From an uncultured Gemmatimonadota bacterium (GTDB lineage Bacteria; Gemmatimonadota; Gemmatimonadetes; Gemmatimonadales; Gemmatimonadaceae), in contig CAMPKM010000216.1 in NCBI GenBank assembly GCA_946887155.1, positions 1 through 5,720 on the forward strand: a stretch of 5,720 nt of DNA, given 5' to 3'. The notes beneath the pieces were generated by a model that saw only the letters and a list, made by a program, of their open reading frames with translations, did not search any database and was not told where the DNA came from. A program made the translations under genes and the position numbers. Of the stretch, positions 1 to 5,162 are shown in pieces (position 1 is the stretch's first letter; each line of letters begins with the position of its first letter).

Positions 1-555
1 GACAGCTACATCGCCGACGACGTGACGATCTGGGACACCGAGCACGAGCCGCTGCTGGTCGGTCTTGGGCGCGTAGATGAACTCGGGGTCGCCGGCCCAC
101 ACGCGCGCGTCGTCGGTGGACGGCTGCACTCCCCGCGTCGGTCCACTACCTCCCCGGAGCGGCCCGTAGACGCTGCCGCGGATGGTCGTGTCCGTGCTGG
201 CCGCAGGCGGCGGGAGCTCTGTCGGGATCTCTGTTGGCGCCACGAGCGGCGCATTGGCCTCTGGAGATGCCACTGGTGCCTGACGAGGGCGTGAATCGGT
301 CGAAGCGCGCGGTGTAACGGCCTGCGGCTCATCCGCCGCGGGAACCACCGTCACGAAATCGACCTTCTCCGCCTTTGGTCGTGCCGACTGGTCGCCCTGC
401 AACAGGCGATCGAACACCGCCGGCATCTGGATGGCGTTGATCAGGAGGATGCCGATCACGACGTGCGCGATGAGGGAGACCATGGACGCCGAGCTCGGCC
501 GCCGTGCAAAGCGGCGCCATCCGGTGCTCGACGTTGTCTGGTCCGTTGAATTCAT
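1..555 (-). CDS. Membrane-anchored proline-rich protein, TonB-like topology (3' end outside window)
   Basis: The frame is open from the ATG at 555 to the left edge (185 residues seen, no stop), so the C-terminal part is missing. Residues 1-24 are polar with an Arg-rich patch (WRRFARR). Residues about 25-43 form one hydrophobic segment (VSLIAHVVIGILLINAIQM), which predicts an N-in anchor. Residues about 75-125 are rich in Pro, Ala, Thr and Glu, like an extended periplasmic linker. A Gly/Arg-rich stretch and a more ordered part (DPEFIYAPKTDQQ) follow. Short anchor plus proline-rich spacer plus C-terminal domain is the plan of TonB/TolA-type energy transducers, but the diagnostic C-terminal domain is not in view, so the role is unproven. 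ATG codons at 558 and 555 are adjacent; the AGGAG at 565-561 is 5 nt from 555 and only 2 nt from 558, so 555 is preferred. It may simply be a lineage-specific envelope protein. Confidence 0.72.
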   Translation of the reverse strand, partial: MNSTDQTTSSTGWRRFARRPSSASMVSLIAHVVIGILLINAIQMPAVFDRLLQGDQSARPKAEKVDFVTVVPAADEPQAVTPRASTDSRPRQAPVASPEANAPLVAPTEIPTELPPPAASTDTTIRGSVYGPLRGGSGPTRGVQPSTDDARVWAGDPEFIYAPKTDQQRLVLGVPDRHVVGDVAV

Positions 556-639
556 CATCGCTCCTGCATACCGATTCCCGGGCACTTCCTCTTTGGTCTA
601 CCCCATGGGGCTACGGGGTTGCCGCTCGAGCGTTGAGCT
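556..639. other. Intergenic spacer with two 10-bp palindromes
   Basis: The spacer lies between the hydrolase stop and the TonB-like start. It contains the perfect palindromes CCCCATGGGG (601-610) and CGCTCGAGCG (623-632). On the minus strand neither is followed by a T-run, so a classical intrinsic terminator is not supported. ACCCC at 600-604 could also pair with GGGGT at 615-619. I could not assign a convincing -35/-10 promoter. Confidence 0.4.
561..565 (-). promoter_or_regulatory. Shine-Dalgarno AGGAG deciding the start at 555
   Basis: AGGAG on the minus strand lies 5 nt before the ATG at 555 and 2 nt before the ATG at 558. The spacing favours the second of the two tandem ATG codons. Confidence 0.6.
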
Positions 640-1260
640 TCAGGCCTGTCGCTGGTCCCGGACCGGATTCCTGACGCGGCTGATCCCCGCAATCGAGACT
701 TCGACCGTGTCACCCGCCCTGAGTGGACCAATTCCCGATGGCGTCCCCGTGGCAACGAGGTCCCCGGGCTCCAGGGTCATGATATGCGAAATGAACGACA
801 GCAGCATCGGGATCTTGAATACCATTTCCGAGCTGCTCGCGCGCTGCCGGACTTCTCCGTTCACGGTCGTCACCAGGTCCATGGAGTCGAGGTCCACCTT
901 TCCCTCATGGACGTTGCCAACCGGGCAGAACGTGTCGAATCCCTTGGCGCGGGTCCACTGACTGTCGGTGCGTTGCAGGTCCCGCGCCGTCACGTCGTTG
1001 ACAGCCACGATGCCGGCAATCCCTGACACGGCTTCGCTCTCCGACACGCGACGTAACGAGCGACCGATCAGGATCCCGATTTCCCCTTCATGCTCGACCT
1101 GTGTCGACTGTGGAGGGCGTTCTATGAACGCGCCGTCGGCAATCATGCTGCTCGGTGGCTTCAGGAAAATGAGCGGTTCCGAGGGCACCTCGTTGCCCAT
1201 CTCACGGGCATGCTCGACATAGTTCCGACCGACGCAGACGATCTTTCCGGGACGATTCAT
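640..1260 (-). CDS. Fumarylacetoacetate hydrolase (FAH) family protein, acylpyruvase/YcgM/FAHD1-like
   Basis: This is a 206-residue cytosolic enzyme of the FAH fold, close in length to single-domain members such as FAHD1 and YcgM (about 220). Motifs run in the family order. GRNYVEHAREMG (11-22) carries the lid His17/Glu20 pair expected for the FAHD1 catalytic dyad. EPLIFLKP (28-35) follows. VEHEGEIGILIG (55-66) gives metal ligands Glu58 and Glu60. VNDVTARD (87-94) gives the third ligand, Asp89. AKGFD (105-109) carries the conserved Lys106. ATGTPSGIG (170-178) is the substrate-loop signature. Family members hydrolyse or decarboxylate acylpyruvates and oxaloacetate, or act in aromatic catabolism (5-carboxymethyl-2-hydroxymuconate isomerase, HpcE); the exact substrate cannot be read from sequence. 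The ATG at 1260 is preceded by GGAGGT at 1278-1273, with a rather long 12-nt gap. The helicase gene ends 22 bp upstream, so co-transcription is likely, but no catabolic genes are nearby. Confidence 0.94.
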   Translation of the reverse strand: MNRPGKIVCVGRNYVEHAREMGNEVPSEPLIFLKPPSSMIADGAFIERPPQSTQVEHEGEIGILIGRSLRRVSESEAVSGIAGIVAVNDVTARDLQRTDSQWTRAKGFDTFCPVGNVHEGKVDLDSMDLVTTVNGEVRQRASSSEMVFKIPMLLSFISHIMTLEPGDLVATGTPSGIGPLRAGDTVEVSIAGISRVRNPVRDQRQA

Positions 1261-1272
1261 ACGGTTAAACCT

Positions 1273-1278
1273 ACCTCC
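1273..1278 (-). promoter_or_regulatory. Shine-Dalgarno GGAGGT of the FAH-family gene
   Basis: GGAGGT on the minus strand lies 12 nt before the ATG at 1260. It falls inside the 22-bp gap after the helicase stop, just beside the tandem repeat at 1281-1313. Confidence 0.5.
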
Positions 1279-1280
1279 AG

Positions 1281-1313
1281 GGTCAGAACGCGGTCAGAAC
1301 GGGGTCAGACCCC
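1281..1313. repeat. Three-unit 11-bp tandem repeat ending in palindrome GGGGTCAGACCCC
   Basis: On the plus strand three 11-mers follow each other: GGTCAGAACGC (1281-1291), GGTCAGAACGG (1292-1302) and GGTCAGACCCC (1303-1313). The last unit completes the 13-bp inverted repeat GGGGTCAGACCCC (1301-1313). With flanking C1300/G1314 it can fold as a 6-bp stem with loop CAG, followed on the plus strand by ATTTTCTG. The T-rich side faces against the genes, so it is not a terminator for the helicase. The same core recurs inverted at 3849-3861. A REP-like dispersed element is the best reading. The element overlaps the helicase reading frame. Confidence 0.75.
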
Positions 1314-3808
1314 GATTTTCTGGCGCGATGCTTGAAGAACGGGATGAGCGAAAGCCGCACGTCGTCCCAGGGACCAGTCACGCGCCTCGCCGGTGGCAAC
1401 GAATCGAGGAGCATCTCGCCGTATCCGCGGGTCAGGACGCGCGGATCCATGAGCACGATCGCACCGCGGTCGGTTGCCGTCCGGATCAGCCGGCCGAAGC
1501 CCTGCTTCAACCGGAGCGCGGCGTCCGGGAGCATGTAATCCATGAAAGGATCGCCGCCCCCCATCTCCACGCGCTCGCAGCGCGCGGCCACCAGCGGCTC
1601 GGTCGGCACCCGGAACGGGAGCTTCGCCAGCAGCAGTGCGCGCAGCGCATCCCCGGGCACGTCGACTCCTTCCCAGAAGCTGGCGGTTCCCAGCAGGACC
1701 GCCGACCCTTTCTCGATGAAGCGCTTGAGCAGGGAATGACGGGCGTCCTCGCCGTGCACGAGCAGTGAGTATCGCTGCCCGATCCCGGCCGACCGCAGCG
1801 CCGCCGCGGCCGCCCGGACGTCGCGGTGACTCGTGAACAGCGCAAAGACCCCGCCGCCGGTGACGTCGATGAGGTCCGTGAGCACCCGCACCACGTTGGC
1901 GAGGTGGCGGGGCCCGTCCACGTTAGGCGCCGGCCCGTCGGTCGGAATCGCGAGGATGGATTGCGAGGGAAAGTCGAAGGGCGACGGATGCACGGCGCAC
2001 GACGGCTCCACGTCGTCCTGGTCCAACCCGAGGCGGGTCCGCAGGAAATCGAAGCGGCCGTCCACGGCCAGCGTCGCGCTGGTGACGACGCAGGTCTCGA
2101 CCTTGCGAAAGAGGTCTTCGCGGAGGATGGGCGAAAGGTCCAAGGGCACCGCCGACACGGCGATGTTTCGTTCCTTGCCGCGTACCTCGACCCAGCGAAC
2201 CGCCGGCACGGCATCGTCCCTCGGACTGAGGGCCGCACGCAGCGCCTCGCCGGCATTGATCAGACGCCGGCTGACCGCGCGGACCTCCCCCAGTAACTGG
2301 CCGTACCGCTCCTGCGCCGAATCGTCGTCTTCCATCCGGTCGCGCACGAGTTCCAGTCCTTTCGCCAGGATCTCGATTTCGCCAAGCAGGTCGCCCAGCG
2401 CGCCATCGAGCCCGCTGCGCCACACTGGGTGAGAGACGAAATCGTTGTCGAGTCGCTTCACGGGCGCCGGTTCCGACGACATCACCTCGTCGAGCAGGTC
2501 GAACACCATCGTGCTCTTTTCGCGGCCGGCCCGCGTCGAACTCGTCAGGCGGGCGTCCACCAGGTCGAGACTGGCGACGCTCACGAGATCCTTGCGCCCG
2601 GTCAGCCGGGCAATGAGTGTCGGCAGCAGTCCCTTCCCGCGACGCTCCAGCCGTGAGAACAGCCGATCGAGTCCTCGCCGCGTAATGGTCGACCCGAGGT
2701 GCGCGCCGGCGGCATCCTCCAGATGATGCCCTTCGTCGAGGATGATGCGCGTGTACGGCGGGAGCACGGCGGCGTCATCCCAGTTCTGCGTGATACGGCG
2801 AACCGCAATGTCCGACAGCAGCAGGTGATGGTTCACCACGATCACGTCGGCCTGCGCCGCCTTTCGTCGCGCGGCGAACACGAAGCACTTGTCGAAGAAC
2901 TGGCACTTGATGCGCTGGCACAGGTCCGGCTCGGCGGCGACCTCGTCCCAGATTTCCTCACCCGGCTGGACGGGCAGGTCGCTCAGCGAACCGTCTTTGG
3001 TCTTCCCCGCCCACTCGATCAGCTCGACGAGCCGTTCCTCGTCAGCGTTCGGGAACAGCGTCGTATGCGCGCCGGCCGCCTGATCGAGCCGCTGCAGGCA
3101 GAGATAGTTCCGCCAGCCCTTCAGCAGCGCAAACCGCACCGGCTGGTCGCCGAGCGCGCGTTCCAGGAACGGAAGGTCCTTCTGGACGAGCTGTTCCTGC
3201 AGGTTGATGGTGTTGGTCGACACCACCGTGCGTTCCTTGTTGGCCGCCGACCACCGCAGCGCGGGCACCAGGTAGCCTAACGACTTCCCGATGCCGGTCC
3301 CCGCCTCGAGCAGCCCGATCCCGCCGAGGTTGTAGAGGCGCGCCACCGACCGGGCGTATTCCCGCTGGCCCTGCCGGTCTTCGTACGCGCCGTGTTCTTC
3401 GGCGACGGGCCCTTCGGGGCCGAGGTCGCGGTCGATCGCCTCGAGGTCGAGCGGGACGAGAACCTTCTGCTGCGGCACCTCGACCACGACATACAGGCGC
3501 GAGGCGTCGTTGTCGGTGATGGCGAAGCCGACGCCGATGTCATGCATCTTTGCGGCGACGAGAAGGTCCGGCTCCGACGGATCGAGGTTCCCCGACGGAT
3601 GGTTGTGCAGCAGCATCTCGCCGGCCTTCGCGAATCCCGGCAGCGCCAGCACGCAATTGGCATCGCCACGCGCCACGACCCGCGCCGTCGTCACGTTGCC
3701 GTCGGTATCGACCGTGCAGACGAAACACACTTCGCGCCCGCCGGCGAGCCGGATCGCAGCGCGCACGGCGCCGGCTGCAGTTTGGCTGATACGCGACGTG
3801 TCGCTCAC
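1283..3808 (-). CDS. dinG: JAB/RadC-like domain fused to DinG/XPD-family Fe-S DNA helicase
   Basis: This is an 841-residue two-part protein. Residues 1-115 match the RadC JAB/JAMM domain: Glu26, then HNHPSG with His68 and His70, Ser78 and Asp81, exactly the H-x-H-x7-S-x-x-D spacing. Residues about 140-830 are an XPD/DinG-type superfamily 2 helicase. They contain Walker A AGTGIGKS (169-176), motif Ia STNTINLQEQL (197-207), iron-sulfur cysteines 237, 297, 302 and 308, VVNHHLLLSD (324-333), Walker B DEGH (358-361), motif III TSATL (576-580), motif V GTASFWEGVDVPG (707-719) and motif VI QGFGRLIR (769-776). DinG proteins are 5'-3' helicases that act on R-loops, forks and G-quadruplexes in DNA repair. 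Some Gram-positive DinG proteins carry an N-terminal DEDDh exonuclease; here a JAB module takes that place. The GTG at 3808 is the only start codon before an in-frame TGA at 3842-3844, and no good Shine-Dalgarno is seen. The last ten or so residues (KSGSDPVLTAF) and the stop are encoded by the repeat at 1281-1313. The FAH gene follows after 22 bp. Confidence 0.93.
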   Translation of the reverse strand: MSDTSRISQTAAGAVRAAIRLAGGREVCFVCTVDTDGNVTTARVVARGDANCVLALPGFAKAGEMLLHNHPSGNLDPSEPDLLVAAKMHDIGVGFAITDNDASRLYVVVEVPQQKVLVPLDLEAIDRDLGPEGPVAEEHGAYEDRQGQREYARSVARLYNLGGIGLLEAGTGIGKSLGYLVPALRWSAANKERTVVSTNTINLQEQLVQKDLPFLERALGDQPVRFALLKGWRNYLCLQRLDQAAGAHTTLFPNADEERLVELIEWAGKTKDGSLSDLPVQPGEEIWDEVAAEPDLCQRIKCQFFDKCFVFAARRKAAQADVIVVNHHLLLSDIAVRRITQNWDDAAVLPPYTRIILDEGHHLEDAAGAHLGSTITRRGLDRLFSRLERRGKGLLPTLIARLTGRKDLVSVASLDLVDARLTSSTRAGREKSTMVFDLLDEVMSSEPAPVKRLDNDFVSHPVWRSGLDGALGDLLGEIEILAKGLELVRDRMEDDDSAQERYGQLLGEVRAVSRRLINAGEALRAALSPRDDAVPAVRWVEVRGKERNIAVSAVPLDLSPILREDLFRKVETCVVTSATLAVDGRFDFLRTRLGLDQDDVEPSCAVHPSPFDFPSQSILAIPTDGPAPNVDGPRHLANVVRVLTDLIDVTGGGVFALFTSHRDVRAAAAALRSAGIGQRYSLLVHGEDARHSLLKRFIEKGSAVLLGTASFWEGVDVPGDALRALLLAKLPFRVPTEPLVAARCERVEMGGGDPFMDYMLPDAALRLKQGFGRLIRTATDRGAIVLMDPRVLTRGYGEMLLDSLPPARRVTGPWDDVRLSLIPFFKHRARKSGSDPVLTAF
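1921..1928 (+). repeat. Octamer CGTTAGGC, copy 1 (plus orientation)
   Basis: This is one of four exact copies in the window and the only one read on the plus strand. Within the helicase gene it falls on the codons for Pro628-Asn629, in the variable loop after the HPSPFDFPSQ stretch. Confidence 0.5.
3275..3282 (-). repeat. Octamer CGTTAGGC, copy 2
   Basis: This copy lies immediately after the Walker A lysine codon of the helicase, spelling part of Ser176-Leu177-Gly178 with a TTA leucine codon. Confidence 0.5.
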
Positions 3809-3848
3809 ACTGCGAAATCTAAGCCGCTGCCACCTGCGCCTTCAGAAA

Positions 3849-3861
3849 GGGGTCTGACCCC
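3849..3861. repeat. Palindromic element GGGGTCAGACCCC, second copy, inverted
   Basis: On the minus strand this reads GGGGTCAGACCCC followed by TTTCTG, matching the plus-strand copy at 1301-1313, which is followed by GATTTTCTG. The two copies therefore face each other across the helicase gene, about 2.5 kb apart. This copy lies in the 73-bp gap between the secreted-protein stop and the helicase GTG. In that direction it could fold as GGGGT-CAG-ACCCC followed by a short T-run, so it could also act as a weak terminator for the upstream gene pair. A REP-like origin and terminator use do not exclude each other. Confidence 0.7.
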
Positions 3862-3866
3862 CATTT

Positions 3867-3878
3867 CTCCGATCGGAG
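3867..3878. other. 12-bp perfect palindrome CTCCGATCGGAG
   Basis: This palindrome sits 3 bp after the stop of the secreted protein and 5 bp before the GGGGTCAGACCCC element in the transcription direction. It may form a second stem in the 3' untranslated region, or be a dyad operator for the helicase gene; the sequence does not distinguish these. Confidence 0.4.
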
Positions 3879-3881
3879 CGC

Positions 3882-5162
3882 TCAGGTCTTGAGCGGTTTC
3901 TTCTTCGCCGCCGGGAACAACACGTTGTTCAGGATCAGGCGATACCCGGTGGACCCGGGATGCAGCGACAGGTCCGTCGGCGCCGCGCCGATGTTGTGCT
4001 GCGGGTCTTCCGGGTCATGCCCACCCAGGAAGGTCCACGACCCCTTGCCGTAGTCGCCATGGATGTACTTCACCCAGGGCGCGCCTTCCTCGCTGGCCAT
4101 CACGACCACGCCCGGCTTGATCGTCTGCTTGGTGAACGAGGTCGTCACGCCATAGAAATCGGGGATGACCTGCCGGTGGTTCTGCACCAGCATGCTGGCC
4201 ACGGGATCGAACTTGGCCGAGAACCCGAAAAGCGAAAACTGGCCTAACGGCTGCCGGCGGCCGGTGACGTTCACCTGATGGCCGTCGATGTCGCTCATGG
4301 AGTTCACGAACGCGTTCTGTTCGATGTGCACGTTGTGGAAGGCGAACGCCCGCTCCCAGTCGAGCTTCTGGTCGGCGTTCTCGTCCAGCGGCGTCCCGTC
4401 GGCGAAACTTCCGGCGATATCCGTGTTATGCGCGGCAATCGCCAGGCCTAACGTCTCGGTCGCGCCGCACATCGCGAACAGGAAGCCGCCCTGTTCCACA
4501 TACTGCCGCATCTTTTCGGCGACGGCCTTCTTGAGCCCGGGGATGGTCTGGTAACCCTGCCGGCGCGCCGCTTCGAGGGCGCGGTCCCGCTGTTCGACAA
4601 ACCACGGCGCGTCACGGAAGCCCAGGTACAACTTGTTCAGCTGCCCGGTGAAATCCTCGTGGTGCAGGTGGAGCCAGTCGTACTTGGTGAGGTCGCCCTT
4701 GATGATTTCGTCGTCCCAGACGGTCGTGTACTCGATACCCGCGTACTGCAGGGCGAGCGTTACGGCGTCGTCCCAGGGCGGTGCCGTGGGCGGCGTGTAG
4801 ATCGCGATCTTCGGCGCACGCTCGAGCGCAACCGCATCCATGTTGTTTCCCGCGATCTCGGCGCGGATGGCCTGCAGCTGCGCGTTGTCGATGGACTCGA
4901 ATGAAATTCCATCCAGCCCCGCGCGGCGCTTCATCTCCTGGATGTCGGGCAACAGGAACGAACCGCCGCGGTAGTTGAGGAACCACTCGCTCTTGTGGCC
5001 ATCCCTCAACGCGTTGAAGATGAGACCGTACGCCTTGAGGTGATTGGTCTGCCGGTCATCCATCGGAATGAGCAGGTGCTGCGCCGGAAGCGCGCGCGCG
5101 AGCCCGAGACACAACAACGCCGGAACCGCGATCCTGCCCCACGAACGAAAATGTGTCTTCAT
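3882..5162 (-). CDS. Secreted GATase1-like protein of the family often labelled 'asparagine synthetase B'
   Basis: This is a 426-residue protein with a clear signal peptide: basic start, hydrophobic core PALLCLGLA, and likely cleavage after Ala27 (ALPA/QH). The mature protein opens with LLIPMDDRQTNHLKAYG (30-46) and NYRGGSF (63-69). I recognise these from a Bacteroidota/Gemmatimonadota family commonly annotated as asparagine synthetase B. The real AsnB marks are absent: no Cys at position 2 and no SGGxDS pyrophosphate loop. From about residue 117 it resembles a class I glutamine-amidotransferase-like fold: KIAIYTPPTAPPWDDAV (118-134), a nucleophile-elbow-like FAMCGATETL with Cys232 (229-238), and GGHDPED with His382 (380-386). 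Cys232 and His382 are candidate catalytic residues, which is inference. The substrate is unknown; an envelope or periplasmic role follows from the signal peptide. The ATG overlaps the upstream stop by 4 bases (ATGA, 5159-5162), implying translational coupling with the TPR gene. The lysine-rich tail KKKPLKT ends 73 bp before the helicase start. Confidence 0.85.
   Translation of the reverse strand: MKTHFRSWGRIAVPALLCLGLARALPAQHLLIPMDDRQTNHLKAYGLIFNALRDGHKSEWFLNYRGGSFLLPDIQEMKRRAGLDGISFESIDNAQLQAIRAEIAGNNMDAVALERAPKIAIYTPPTAPPWDDAVTLALQYAGIEYTTVWDDEIIKGDLTKYDWLHLHHEDFTGQLNKLYLGFRDAPWFVEQRDRALEAARRQGYQTIPGLKKAVAEKMRQYVEQGGFLFAMCGATETLGLAIAAHNTDIAGSFADGTPLDENADQKLDWERAFAFHNVHIEQNAFVNSMSDIDGHQVNVTGRRQPLGQFSLFGFSAKFDPVASMLVQNHRQVIPDFYGVTTSFTKQTIKPGVVVMASEEGAPWVKYIHGDYGKGSWTFLGGHDPEDPQHNIGAAPTDLSLHPGSTGYRLILNNVLFPAAKKKPLKT
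4242..4249 (-). repeat. Octamer CGTTAGGC, copy 3
   Basis: This copy encodes part of Pro305-Leu306-Gly307 of the secreted protein with a TTA leucine codon, which is unusual in such a GC-rich gene. Confidence 0.5.
4446..4453 (-). repeat. Octamer CGTTAGGC, copy 4
   Basis: This copy encodes part of Thr237-Leu238-Gly239 of the secreted protein, again with a TTA leucine codon, five residues after the candidate nucleophile Cys232. Confidence 0.5.

Noticed and set aside
601..610. CCCCATGGGG as a terminator of the FAH gene
   Set aside because: It is a self-palindrome with no loop and no following T-run on the minus strand.
431..961. Plus-strand open frame of 176 codons
   Set aside because: It lies antisense to the clear FAH-family gene and the TonB-like start. 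Its translation shows no family motif, and it is an effect of GC-rich codon bias.
1281..1313. CRISPR array start or direct-repeat array
   Set aside because: The units are 11 bp with no spacers, and no cas genes are present.
1300..1320. Intrinsic terminator for the helicase gene
   Set aside because: The stem-loop is followed by T residues only on the plus strand, opposite to the genes, and it lies inside the coding sequence. A REP-like element explains it better.
1507..2256. Minus-strand open frame of 249 codons inside the helicase gene
   Set aside because: It is another frame of the helicase gene. The product is Arg/Ser/Pro-rich low-complexity sequence with no motif, whereas the helicase frame carries every expected motif.
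2699..3280. Plus-strand open frame of 193 codons antisense to the helicase
   Set aside because: It is the complement of the iron-sulfur and Walker B region. It has no family signature and no convincing ribosome binding site.
3392..3892. Plus-strand open frame of 166 codons across the JAB domain and the intergenic element
   Set aside because: It is antisense to a JAB domain with intact metal ligands and has no recognisable motif of its own.
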